From Roseovarius amoyensis (GTDB lineage Bacteria; Pseudomonadota; Alphaproteobacteria; Rhodobacterales; Rhodobacteraceae): 64,000 bases of DNA. The notes below the pieces were generated by a model. It saw only the letters and a list, made by a program, of their open reading frames with translations, was not told the DNA's origin and did no database searches. This document shows positions 53,631 through 62,242 of this stretch, piece after piece; positions within the stretch are counted from its first letter, which is position 1, and every line of letters begins with the position of its first letter. The position numbers and the translations under genes are program-made. The stretch lies in assembly GCF_003260265.1 (NCBI RefSeq), contig NZ_QITQ01000002.1, positions 186,001-250,000 on the forward strand, given 5' to 3'.

Positions 53631-54980
53631 TCAGCCCCCGCCCAGGTGCCGCAGCACCTGTTGCGAGGGGTGGCCGTCCGGCGTGATCCCGCGGTCGCGC
53701 TGAAAGGCGCGGATCGCATCGACGGTGTTGGGCCCGATCAGCCCGTCGATCTTTTCCACCCCGTAGCCGCGCCGCTTGAGCCGCCTTTGCAGTTCTTTCT
53801 TCTGATCAAAGCTGAGCGGATCATACCCGCGCGGCCAGGCAGAGCGGATCGGCGGGCCGCCATTGATGCGGTCCGACAGGTGCCCGACCGCAATCGCATA
53901 GGCGTCGGCGTTGTTGTAGCGCTTGATGACGTCGAAATTGGCAAAGACCATGAACGAGGCACCCGCCGGGCCGGCGGGCTGGATGATGCGCGCGGCCCCG
54001 AAATCGCGCACCGCCCGGCCATCCATGCCGACAACGCCGCGCTTGGCCCAGTCCGACGGCATCCGCTTGGCACCGCCGACCGTTGCGCCGCGCGGCACCT
54101 TGACCTCGACCCCCCAGGGCATGCCCTTGCGCCAGCCGAAACGCTTGAGATAGGCGGCGGTCGAGGCCAGCGCATCCGCCGGGTTGTCCGACCAGATGTC
54201 GCGCCGCCCGTCGCCGGTGAAATCTACCGCATAGGCCAGGTAAGAGGTGGGGATGAACTGGGTATGCCCCATCGCCCCGGCCCAGGAACCGGTGAAGTCG
54301 CGCAGCCGCACGTCGCCCGATTGCAGGATCTTCAGCGCCGCGACAAGCTGATCCTCGAAAAACCGCCCCCGGCGGCCGTCAAAGGCCAGCGTCGCCAGCG
54401 CGTCGATCATCGGATAGTCGCCCATGCGCGTGCCATAGCGGCTTTCCAGCCCCCAGACCGCGACCACGACCTTGGCCTCGACGCCATAGGCCGCCTCGAT
54501 CCGGCTCAGGGTGCGGGAATGGCGGCGCAGCGCCTTGCGGCCCTCGTCGACGCGGGGCGGGGCGGCGGCGTTGTCCAGGTAATCCCAGATTTCCGTGCGG
54601 AACTCGGTCTGATTGCGGTCCTTGGCGATGACCTCGGGCTCGTAGCGCGCATTGCGAAAGGCGGCGTCAAAGACCCGGGCCGAAATGCCGCGCCCCAGCG
54701 CCCGACCCCGGAACCCCTGTATCCAGCGGGTGAATGCGGGGTTGTTGGCCGAAACCGGCGTGGCGCGCGTGGCCAGCCCCTCGGGCCGGGCCAGCGGGCG
54801 CAGGACGGTGGCGGGCAGGGCGGTGCTGGCAACGCGTACGGCCTGTACCGCCGGTTCGGTGCCGCCGGGGCGCGCCTTGGGCCGCGGCGAGGTTTCGACC
54901 GGGGCCGCCATTGCCGCCCCTGCCAGCGCCAGCGCCGCCGCCAGTCCCGCGATCATCGCCGATACATGTCTGCTGCTCAT
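53631..54980 (-). CDS. Lytic murein transglycosylase, MltB family
   Basis: 449 residues. Signal peptide (about 1-27), a Pro/Arg-rich linker, SLT_2 domain (about 80-360) with the catalytic-Glu region VAVWGLESRYGTRMGDYPMIDALATLAFD, MGHTQFIPTSYLAYAVDFTGDGRRDIW, and a C-terminal peptidoglycan-binding domain (about 385-445, KIDGLIGPNTVDAIRAFQRDRG). It cleaves periplasmic peptidoglycan to 1,6-anhydromuropeptides. Start at 54980 follows AGGGGGCAGGC. Confidence 0.92.
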   Translation of the reverse strand: MSSRHVSAMIAGLAAALALAGAAMAAPVETSPRPKARPGGTEPAVQAVRVASTALPATVLRPLARPEGLATRATPVSANNPAFTRWIQGFRGRALGRGISARVFDAAFRNARYEPEVIAKDRNQTEFRTEIWDYLDNAAAPPRVDEGRKALRRHSRTLSRIEAAYGVEAKVVVAVWGLESRYGTRMGDYPMIDALATLAFDGRRGRFFEDQLVAALKILQSGDVRLRDFTGSWAGAMGHTQFIPTSYLAYAVDFTGDGRRDIWSDNPADALASTAAYLKRFGWRKGMPWGVEVKVPRGATVGGAKRMPSDWAKRGVVGMDGRAVRDFGAARIIQPAGPAGASFMVFANFDVIKRYNNADAYAIAVGHLSDRINGGPPIRSAWPRGYDPLSFDQKKELQRRLKRRGYGVEKIDGLIGPNTVDAIRAFQRDRGITPDGHPSQQVLRHLGGG

Positions 54981-55073
54981 GCCTGCCCCCTGTCGGGTGT
55001 TTCGGTCAAGATAGCAACTTTGCCAGCTGCGCAAAAGCGCCCTCTGCGCGCCTCGGCCCGTTCCCGCCGCCGG

Positions 55074-57329
55074 TCAGCGGCGGGTGCGGCGTTCCTTGCG
55101 ATTGACCTTGGCGGCCTTCTTGCCGGCGCGCGCCACCTTGCGGCGGGGGGCCTTGCCGCGCCCCTTTGCCGGGCCGCGCGGGGGTGTTCCGCCCTCGTGG
55201 CTGACAAGGTCGAAGGCCAGCCCGCCGGTGACCGGCGCCGCCTCGGACAGGCGCACGCTGACCCGCTGGCCCAACCCGATGACAACCCCGGTATCGGCCC
55301 CCATCAGCGTGCCGGATTCGGGGTCGAAATGGAAATATTCGCGCCCCAGCGCGCGCATCGGGATCAACCCGTCCGCCCCGGTTTCATCCAGCTTTACGAA
55401 AACGCCGAACCGCGCCACGCCGCTGATGCGCCCGGTAAAGACATCGCCCACCCGGTCGGACAGGTAGGCGGCAAGGTAGCGATCGTTGGTGTCGCGCTCT
55501 GCCGCCATCGAGCGGCGTTCGGTTTCGCTGATATGTTCGGCGATGCTGTCCAGCCGCTCGATATCGGCCGGGCTAAGCCCGTCATCGCCCCAGCCATGCG
55601 CCGAGATCAGCGCGCGATGCACCACCAGGTCGGCATAGCGCCGGATGGGCGAGGTGAAATGGGCATAGGCCTGCAACGCCAGCCCGAAATGGCCGAAATT
55701 CGACGGCGCATAATAGGCCTGTGTCATCGCCCTGAGCGTCGACAGGTTGATCACCTCGGCATGTTCGCTGCCGGCGGCGGCGTGCAACAGACGGTTGAGG
55801 TGCTCGGTTTTCAGCACCTGTCCCTTGGCCAGGGTCAGGCCGGCGGCGTCGGCCACGTCGCGCAGGGTGTCCAGCTTTTCGGGCGGCGGTTCTTCGTGCA
55901 CGCGAAAGATCAGCGGCGATTTGCGCGCGATCAGGGTCTCGGCGGCGGCGACATTGGCCAGCACCATGAATTCCTCGATCAGCTTGTGCGCCTCCAGCCG
56001 CTCGGCAAAGCGCACCGACAGCACCTTGCCCTCTTCGCTCAGCTCGACCTTGCGTTCCGGCAGGTTGAGGTCGAGCGGCTGGCGGCGGGCGCGCGCATCG
56101 GCCAGCGCGGCGTGGGCGGCATAGAGCGGGCGGATCACCTCGTCCATCAGCGGCGTGCAACGCTCGTTGGGTTCGCCATCCATCGCCGCCTGCACTTCGT
56201 GGTAGGTCAGCGACGCGGCCGAGCGCATCAGCCCGCGCACGAAGCGGTGGCTGATCTTTTGCCCATGCGCGTCGATCTGCATCCGCACCGCGATGCACGC
56301 GCGTGGTACGCCCTCGTGCAGGCTGCACAGGTCGCCAGACAGCCGGTCGGGCAACATCGGCACCACGCGGTCGGGGAAATAGCTGGAATTGCCGCGCTTG
56401 CGCGCCTCGGCATCCACTGCCGAGCCCGGGCGCACGTAATAGGCCACATCGGCAATCGCCACCCAGATCACATGCCCGCCGTCGTTGGCGGGGTCGTCGT
56501 CGGCATGGGCCCAGACGGCATCGTCATGGTCGCGCGCATCGGCCGGGTCGATGGTGATCAGCGGCAGGTCGCGCAGGTCTTCGCGCCCCGACAGGCCGGC
56601 AGGCTTCATCGCGTCGGCCTCGGCGACAACCGGGTCGGGGAAATCGTCGGGGATGCCGTGCTGGTGAATGGCGATCAGCGACACCGCACGGGGCGCGCTC
56701 GGGTCGCCCAGCCGCGCCAGAATGCGCGCGCGTGGCAACCCCATCCGCCCGGCGGGGCCGGATTGCTCGGCCTCGACCAGTTCGCCATCCTGGGCGCCGC
56801 CGGTAGAGCCTGCCGGGACCATCCATTCCTTGTTGGCGCCCTTGTCGACCGGCACGATACGGCCGCCCTCGGCCCGCTTGCGATAGACGCCCAGCACCTT
56901 GCGCGGGTTGGTGCCGATGCGCCGGATGAGTCGGCCCTCGTAATGGTGATCTTCGCCCTTCACCTCTTGCAGGCGGGCAAGGATGCGGTCGCCCTCGCCC
57001 AGGGCGGGGTCGGTGGCGCGCTCGATCATCAGCACCACGGGTTCCACGCCTTCGCCCTGCCATTCCAGCGGACGGGCCAGCAACTCGCCATCGCTGGTCT
57101 GGCCGGACACCTGCAGCACCCCTACAGGGGGCAGCTTGTCGGGGTCTCGATAGCTTTTCTTGCGCTTTTCCAGGTGGCCTTCGGCCTCAAGCTCCTTGAG
57201 GATACGCTTGAGGTCGATCCGCGCCGCGCCCTTGATGCCAAAGGCACGGGCTATGTCCCGCTTGGAATTCAGCGTCGGATTCTCGGAAATCCATTCCAGG
57301 ATCTCGGATTTGGAGGGCACATGGCTCAT
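55074..57329 (-). CDS. rnr: Ribonuclease R
   Basis: 751 residues. N-terminal winged-helix and cold-shock domains, RNB domain with metal-binding DPADARDHDDAVW, DLCSLHEGVPRACIAVRMQI, and MTQAYYAPSNFGHFGLALQAYAHFTSPIRRYADLVVHRAL, then S1 domain (GDVFTGRISGVARFGVFVKLD) and a Lys/Arg-rich tail. A 3'-5' exonuclease degrading structured RNA. Its start at 57329 precedes a 179-base gap to the plus-strand zinc-finger gene. Confidence 0.95.
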   Translation of the reverse strand: MSHVPSKSEILEWISENPTLNSKRDIARAFGIKGAARIDLKRILKELEAEGHLEKRKKSYRDPDKLPPVGVLQVSGQTSDGELLARPLEWQGEGVEPVVLMIERATDPALGEGDRILARLQEVKGEDHHYEGRLIRRIGTNPRKVLGVYRKRAEGGRIVPVDKGANKEWMVPAGSTGGAQDGELVEAEQSGPAGRMGLPRARILARLGDPSAPRAVSLIAIHQHGIPDDFPDPVVAEADAMKPAGLSGREDLRDLPLITIDPADARDHDDAVWAHADDDPANDGGHVIWVAIADVAYYVRPGSAVDAEARKRGNSSYFPDRVVPMLPDRLSGDLCSLHEGVPRACIAVRMQIDAHGQKISHRFVRGLMRSAASLTYHEVQAAMDGEPNERCTPLMDEVIRPLYAAHAALADARARRQPLDLNLPERKVELSEEGKVLSVRFAERLEAHKLIEEFMVLANVAAAETLIARKSPLIFRVHEEPPPEKLDTLRDVADAAGLTLAKGQVLKTEHLNRLLHAAAGSEHAEVINLSTLRAMTQAYYAPSNFGHFGLALQAYAHFTSPIRRYADLVVHRALISAHGWGDDGLSPADIERLDSIAEHISETERRSMAAERDTNDRYLAAYLSDRVGDVFTGRISGVARFGVFVKLDETGADGLIPMRALGREYFHFDPESGTLMGADTGVVIGLGQRVSVRLSEAAPVTGGLAFDLVSHEGGTPPRGPAKGRGKAPRRKVARAGKKAAKVNRKERRTRR

Positions 57330-57508
57330 GCGCGCGGCCTATCATGGCTGTAGGCAAGCGTCATCCGCCAAAATGCGCGGGGCGGCGGCGGTGGCTGTTG
57401 CCGCAAAAAGGCCACGTTTCACCTGTAGTTTTGTTCGCCTGTTACCAATAACACAAGGCCGGAAGGCCGCGCCTCTGCCCTGTGCAGCTGCGGCTTCCGG
57501 GGGTCAAC

Positions 57509-57730
57509 GTGACGCAAACAGTGTATCGCAAACCCCGTGAAACGCATCCGCCGGTGCGCTGTCACCGCTGCGCCGGTACCGGGCGCGCGCCCTGCCAGGT
57601 CTGTTATGGATCGGGCGAAATCAGGACCGGCCGCGACAGGTACGGGCGCGACATCAAGGTGCGCTGCTCGGGATGTTTCGGTGTCCGCACCCATCGTTGC
57701 ACCCACTGTGCTGGCGAAGGGTTCGTGTAG
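57509..57730 (+). CDS. Tiny stand-alone DnaJ-type zinc-finger protein
   Basis: 73 residues from GTG at 57509 (GGGGGT about 6 bases upstream; an in-frame GTG at 57482 is an alternative). Eight Cys in four CxxCxGxG-type motifs: CHRCAGTG, CQVCYGSG, CSGCFGVR (imperfect) and CTHCAGEG, at Cys18/21, 29/32, 53/56, 64/67. This mirrors the DnaJ central zinc domain and should bind two Zn ions, but there is no J domain or client domain. It may act as a thiol/zinc chaperone or scaffold. Convergent with the TIGR02186 gene. Confidence 0.75.
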   Translation: MTQTVYRKPRETHPPVRCHRCAGTGRAPCQVCYGSGEIRTGRDRYGRDIKVRCSGCFGVRTHRCTHCAGEGFV

Positions 57731-57775
57731 CGCGCCGCGTGCATTGCCCGGTGATTGTGGGCATCGCGGCCCGGC

Positions 57776-58540
57776 TCAGCGTTCCCGCAAGACCCGGAAC
57801 GCGGCCGATGCGCCCCAGCCGGCGATAATGGCGATTGCCAGCGACATCAGCCCATAGAGCAGCGGCTGCTCGCGCGAGAGATTGAAGAGCCACCTTTCCA
57901 ACCCGACCTTGCGCACGTCGATCGCCGTTTCGTACTGCGACACCACCCTGCCGCCACGGGTCAGAAGGATGCGCGCCGCATACATGCCTTCGGTCAGGTT
58001 CGCCGGCATGTCGATGGCGGTTCTGAACAGCGTCTGCTCATCCACCGCCACAGCATTCTCTTCGATCCGGTAGAGGCCTTCATTCCTGCGGATGCGGATG
58101 ACGGCGTCGGCAAAGTCCTGCACGCCCTCTGTTCCCGTCGCGGCGCCGACGGACCGGATCGCCCGTTCGACCGATACCCGTTGGCGCAGATCCTCGACAT
58201 TGGTCAGCACCTCGCCAAAGGGGCCGCTGGTGGCCACAGCGTAAAAGCTGGGCGCGGCCCCCAAGATCACGCTGTCGGTATTGATCCAGATGCCAAAGCG
58301 GCGTTCCTTGCGCCGCACCAGAACAGGCTGGGACGGGCCTGAGATCGTGACCACCACTTCCAGCGGCGGGCCTTCGGGGATCGGCTCCTCGCGCTTGACC
58401 GCACCGAAAACAAGAATGTCAGAACCGTCAAAATTGGCGGTGATCGCCACTTTGTCCCGGCTGAGGCCCAGCACCACCTCTTCGGCGCGTGCGGGCAGGG
58501 CGGCAAGGACAAACAGGAAAAGACCGATGCGCCACATCAT
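57776..58540 (-). CDS. TIGR02186 family periplasmic/membrane protein
   Basis: 254 residues. Signal peptide (cleavage near 19), a beta-rich periplasmic domain (EEVVLGLSRDKVAITANFDGSDILVFGAV; RRFGIWINTDSV), and one C-terminal helix (LLYGLMSLAIAIIAGWGASAAF). This family typically neighbours TauE/SafE sulfite exporters in alphaproteobacteria, as here: its ATG directly follows the tauE stop. Likely accessory to the exporter. Confidence 0.88.
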   Translation of the reverse strand: MMWRIGLFLFVLAALPARAEEVVLGLSRDKVAITANFDGSDILVFGAVKREEPIPEGPPLEVVVTISGPSQPVLVRRKERRFGIWINTDSVILGAAPSFYAVATSGPFGEVLTNVEDLRQRVSVERAIRSVGAATGTEGVQDFADAVIRIRRNEGLYRIEENAVAVDEQTLFRTAIDMPANLTEGMYAARILLTRGGRVVSQYETAIDVRKVGLERWLFNLSREQPLLYGLMSLAIAIIAGWGASAAFRVLRER

Positions 58541-59458
58541 TCAGCCATTCCCCGCAGAGGCGATGGAATACAGTTCGGCCGGTTGCAGCAGCAGGTCGAG
58601 CGCCAGCTTGCCGCAGACCGCCAGAACCAGGACCGCCAGCAGGATGCGCAGCTGTTCGGCCTTCAGGCGCAGGCCGATGGTGGTGCCGAACTGCGCCCCG
58701 ATCACGCCCCCGATCAGCAGCAGAACGGCCAGTGCAATATCCACGGTATAGTTCGTCGTGGCATGCAGCAGCGTCGTGAAAGCGGTGACAAAGATGATCT
58801 GAAACAGCGAGGTGCCGACCACCACCTTGGTCGGCATCCCCAGGATATAGATCATCGCCGGCACCATGATGAACCCGCCGCCGACGCCCATCACCGCCGT
58901 CAGCACGCCCACCGCCAGCCCGATCATCACCGGGGGGATGACGCTGATATACATGCCGGCGGTGCGAAAGCGCATCTTGAGCGGCATCTTGTGCACCCAG
59001 GTATGCTTCTTGCGCCGCGGAACCCCGCCGCCGTGGCGCGCGCGGCGCAGGGCGCGCAGGCTCTCGGCGAACATCATCGAGCCGATGATGCCAAGGAACA
59101 CCACATAACAAAGCCGCACCAGCAGATCGACCTGGCCGAGCGACTTGAGATAGTTGAAGATCAGCACGCCCAAGGCGGCGCCGATCAGACCACCCGCCAG
59201 CAGCACCGTGCCCATGCGCAGATCGACCGTCTTGCGCCGCAGATGCGCCAGCACCGCGGAAATTGAAGAGGCGACGATCTGGTTGGCGCCGGTCGCCACC
59301 GCCACGGGCGGCGGGATGCCGATGAAAAAGAGCAGCGGCGTCATCAGGAATCCGCCTCCGACACCGAACATTCCGGACAGCATTCCCACCATTCCGCCCA
59401 GTCCCAACAGCAGGAAGGCGTTGACCGAAACCTCGGCGATAGGAAGGTAAATCTGCAT
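58541..59458 (-). CDS. TauE/SafE family sulfite exporter
   Basis: 305 residues with about eight to nine membrane segments. Two repeats carry the family motif: GLGGMVGMLSGMFGVGGGFLMTPLL and GVLTAVMGVGGGFIMVPAMI. Start at 59458 (MQIYLPIAE) has AAGGA five bases upstream. It probably exports sulfite or organosulfonate-derived anions; a cytoplasmic loop after helix four is basic (RRARHGGGVPRRKK). Its stop abuts the TIGR02186 start. Confidence 0.9.
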   Translation of the reverse strand: MQIYLPIAEVSVNAFLLLGLGGMVGMLSGMFGVGGGFLMTPLLFFIGIPPPVAVATGANQIVASSISAVLAHLRRKTVDLRMGTVLLAGGLIGAALGVLIFNYLKSLGQVDLLVRLCYVVFLGIIGSMMFAESLRALRRARHGGGVPRRKKHTWVHKMPLKMRFRTAGMYISVIPPVMIGLAVGVLTAVMGVGGGFIMVPAMIYILGMPTKVVVGTSLFQIIFVTAFTTLLHATTNYTVDIALAVLLLIGGVIGAQFGTTIGLRLKAEQLRILLAVLVLAVCGKLALDLLLQPAELYSIASAGNG

Positions 59459-59616
59459 GATGATCCTTATCGTCAAGTTTTCGTCCATTGCAAGCCGCCA
59501 ACACCGGCCCCGGCAAGGGGTGGACGATCACAGATTGTAACCGTTCCTCGCATTGCGTGATGGCCCGCCGGCCATATGGCTGCCCTGCTTCTTTCTGGTT
59601 TGAAATACCCGGTCCC

Positions 59617-59631
59617 GCCGCTGGCAGCGGC
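59617..59631 (-). terminator. Hairpin downstream of rimI
   Basis: GCCGCTG, G, CAGCGGC: 7-bp perfect stem just after the rimI stop on the minus strand. No strong T-run. The 180-base gap to tauE otherwise shows nothing but the tauE ribosome site. Confidence 0.4.
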
Positions 59632-59638
59632 GCAGCGG

Positions 59639-60058
59639 TCAGGGGGTAAGACCGCGCTCAAGCACCAGTGCATCCTCGCGCTGGCCGTCCGGGTGGGCGT
59701 AATATCCCGCGCGCAGCCCCACCTGCCGGTATCCCAGCGCCTGGTAAAGCGCGCGTGCGGCGTGGTTGCCGGCGCCGACCTCCAGGAAAACCCGGTCTGC
59801 CCCGCGCCGGGCGGCCTCGGCGTGCAGTGCGTCCAGCGCGGCGCGCGCCAGGCCCCGGCGGCGGGCCGCCGGTTCGGTGGCCACGGTCAGGATTTCGGCC
59901 TCTCCGGCCACGATTCGCGCCAGGGCGAATCCCTCGGCGGTGCCGGCCACAATCACCTGCGGGTCGGCCAGCAATTGCGCGAGTTCATCCGCCCGCCAGG
60001 CCCGGCCGCGCCCGGCAAAGGCGCGCGCGTGGCAGGCGGCCAGCGCCTCAGGCGTCAT
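59639..60058 (-). CDS. rimI: Ribosomal-protein-alanine N-acetyltransferase RimI
   Basis: 139 residues, GNAT fold: LTVATEPAARRRGLARAALDAL is motif A, VFLEVGAGNHAARALYQALGYRQVGLRAGYY motif B. Acetylates the N-terminal Ala of ribosomal protein S18 with acetyl-CoA. Overlaps tsaB by 11 bases, an association known in many bacteria. Confidence 0.9.
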   Translation of the reverse strand: MTPEALAACHARAFAGRGRAWRADELAQLLADPQVIVAGTAEGFALARIVAGEAEILTVATEPAARRRGLARAALDALHAEAARRGADRVFLEVGAGNHAARALYQALGYRQVGLRAGYYAHPDGQREDALVLERGLTP

Positions 60059-60638
60059 CGTCCAGGATCAACGGCGGCGCCTCGCGCGGGGGGGCGGCGT
60101 CGGCGGGACGGATATAGAGCGGGGCTGGGGCTGCAAAGGGCGGTGCTGCTTTCGCGGCGATGCGGGCGATGGCTGTGGCCAGGCCGGCCGGGTCGGGCGG
60201 CAGGGCCAGCGGCAGATCGCGTGCCGCGTCGGCAGGCACCAGGCACGGCGCGGCGCCAGGTTCGAGGATATACATCTGGTCACGCGGGGCGGGGACCGCT
60301 GGCAGATGCGCATCGTTCCGGGTGCAGGAGATTGCATCGAACATCGTCACCCCCACGGCGGGGATATCCAGCGCCAGCGCCAGCCCGCGCGCCGCGGCGA
60401 CGGAAATGCGGATGCCGGTAAAATTCCCCGGCCCGACGCCGACGCCCAGCCGGGCCAAGTCGCGCCATTCGGCGCCGCCCTCGTGCAGCACCTCTTTCAG
60501 CAGCGGCATCAGCCGCTCGGCCTGGCCCCGGCCCATCGCCTCGGACCGGGCGACGAGAACCCTGTCGCCGGACAGCAAAGCGGCCGCGCAATGCGCGGCC
60601 GACGTGTCGAACCCGAGAACCAGCGCGTCAGAGACCAA
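60048..60638 (-). CDS. tsaB: tRNA threonylcarbamoyladenosine biosynthesis protein TsaB
   Basis: 196 residues, ASKHA fold: LVLGFDTSAAHCAAALLSGD, AERLMPLLKEVL, GVGVGPGNFTGIRISVAAARGLAL are standard for TsaB. It scaffolds TsaD/TsaE in making t6A at tRNA position 37. Its start overlaps the end of nfuA by 11 bases. Confidence 0.93.
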   Translation of the reverse strand: MVSDALVLGFDTSAAHCAAALLSGDRVLVARSEAMGRGQAERLMPLLKEVLHEGGAEWRDLARLGVGVGPGNFTGIRISVAAARGLALALDIPAVGVTMFDAISCTRNDAHLPAVPAPRDQMYILEPGAAPCLVPADAARDLPLALPPDPAGLATAIARIAAKAAPPFAAPAPLYIRPADAAPPREAPPLILDDDA

Positions 60639-61191
60639 CCGGGCGCACCTCGGTCACTTCGGGGATGTAGTGGCGCAGCAGGTTCTCGATTCCCATCTTC
60701 AGCGTGATGGTCGAGGACGGGCAGCCGGCGCAGGCGCCCTGCATGTGCAGGTAGACAACGCCGCGATCGAAACCGTGAAAGGTGATGTCGCCACCATCCT
60801 GCGCCACAGCCGGGCGCACGCGGGTGTCCAGCAGTTCCTTGATCTGACCGACGATCTCGGAATCCTCGCCGCTATGCTCGGCATGTCCCGAACTTGCAGC
60901 CTCGTCGCCATGCATCACCGGCTGGCCGGACTGGAAATGTTCCATGATCGCGCCGAGGATGGCGGGCTTCATGTGGTCCCATTCGCTGCCTTCGGCCTTG
61001 GTCACGGTGACGAAATCATTGCCGAAGAACACGCCCGTCACCCCCTGCACCTTGAACAGCCGTTCCGCCAGGGGCGAACGCGCGGCCGTCTCGGCCGACG
61101 GGAAATCGGCAGTGCCTGCCTCCAGCACGGTCTGGCCGGGCAGGAATTTCAGTGTTGCGGGGTTGGGGGTGGATTCGGTCTGGATGAACAT
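60628..61191 (-). CDS. nfuA: NifU/Nfu family Fe-S cluster carrier (NfuA)
   Basis: 187 residues. N-terminal Nfu domain (MFIQTESTPNPATLKFLPGQ) and C-terminal NifU-like domain with Cys154 and Cys157 in QGACAGCPSSTITLKMGIE. It carries [4Fe-4S] clusters to apoproteins, possibly including the many Fe-S enzymes encoded here (GlcF, formate dehydrogenase). First gene of the nfuA-tsaB-rimI operon. Confidence 0.93.
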   Translation of the reverse strand: MFIQTESTPNPATLKFLPGQTVLEAGTADFPSAETAARSPLAERLFKVQGVTGVFFGNDFVTVTKAEGSEWDHMKPAILGAIMEHFQSGQPVMHGDEAASSGHAEHSGEDSEIVGQIKELLDTRVRPAVAQDGGDITFHGFDRGVVYLHMQGACAGCPSSTITLKMGIENLLRHYIPEVTEVRPVGL

Positions 61192-61296
61192 GGGGGATGC
61201 CCTTTTCGCGTGGCTGCTCTGGATATGCGCCCGGGGACAGCGCCTGTCAAGGTTTGGAACGATTCTAAGAATACGCCTGCCGGCGCGGCGCTGGCG

Positions 61297-61641
61297 TCAA
61301 TCCACCGCGCGGATCAGCTTGAGTTCGAGCACCCGTATCACCGTGCGCAGGTCGTGGCCGCGGCGCAGCACGCGCCCGTCCATGGCGATCACAGCGTACT
61401 GGCCTTGGCGCGCACGCAGGCGCGGGCGCTTTTCGATCCGGTAGAGCGGTGTTTCGGCGGTGCGTCTGAATACCGAAAACACCGCCACGTCGCGCAGGTG
61501 GGAAATGCCGTAATCGCGCCATTCGCCGGCGGCGACCATGCGCCCGTATAGCGACAGTATGACGCTCAGCTCTGCCCGTCCAAAGGCCACCTGCGTATTT
61601 CCCGTTGATGCCTGAAATGGGGTCGGGGTCTGGATCGTCAT
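61297..61641 (-). CDS. DUF2794 family protein
   Basis: 114 residues. Landmarks FGRAELSVILSLYGRMVAAGEWRDYGIS, DVAVFSVFRRTAETPLYRIEKRPRLR and DGRVLRRGHDLRTVIRVL fit DUF2794, an alphaproteobacterial family of unknown function. Start at 61641 (MTIQTPT); a longer frame to 61842 would overlap the stress-protein gene. Confidence 0.88.
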   Translation of the reverse strand: MTIQTPTPFQASTGNTQVAFGRAELSVILSLYGRMVAAGEWRDYGISHLRDVAVFSVFRRTAETPLYRIEKRPRLRARQGQYAVIAMDGRVLRRGHDLRTVIRVLELKLIRAVD

Positions 61642-61696
61642 GGCTCGACATTTGCCCCTGCTGGCAAGAAAGGCAAGGAAATTGCTTTCATGCGGG

Positions 61697-62152
61697 TCAG
61701 GTGATGGCCTCCAGCCGTTCCTTGGACAGATTGCCAGGCACAATGGTGACCGGGATCGGCAGCGAGCCGGAATTGCGTGAAAGCTGCGTGACCAGCGGCC
61801 CCGGCCCCTTGTTGTCGCTACCGGCGCCCAGCACCAGGACACCGATATGGGGGTCGTCGTTCACCTGGACGATGATCTCGGTTACCGGCTCACCCTCGCG
61901 GATCACCAACTGGGGGTCGATCCCCTGCCGGTCGCGCATCCACTTGGCAAAAACCTCGAAATGGGCGTGGATACGTTCGCGCGCCTCTTCGCGCATGATG
62001 TCGCTGACGCCGATCCAGTGGTTGAATTCCTCTGGCGGGATGACCGCCAGCACCTCGACGCCCGCACCCGTATTGGCGGCGCGCATCGCGGCGAATCGCA
62101 TTGCGTTCAGGCATTCCCTGCTGTCGTCCAGCACCACCAGGAATTTGCGCAT
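61697..62152 (-). CDS. Universal stress protein (UspA family)
   Basis: 151 residues. Begins MRKFLVVLDDSRECLNAMRFAAMRA; nucleotide-binding loop LVLGAGSDNKGPGPL followed by IPVTIVPGN. The loop keeps the G-x2-G pattern only loosely, so ATP binding is uncertain. Cytosolic. It lies 55 bases upstream of the DUF2794 gene and may be co-transcribed. Confidence 0.88.
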   Translation of the reverse strand: MRKFLVVLDDSRECLNAMRFAAMRAANTGAGVEVLAVIPPEEFNHWIGVSDIMREEARERIHAHFEVFAKWMRDRQGIDPQLVIREGEPVTEIIVQVNDDPHIGVLVLGAGSDNKGPGPLVTQLSRNSGSLPIPVTIVPGNLSKERLEAIT

Positions 62153-62242
62153 GCATCCTCTCCTTGCCGCACCGACGCCGCATCATGCCCCGAAGCACAG
62201 GGTCTGGCAACAGACCCCGTGTCGCGGCCGGTCACTGCCCGT

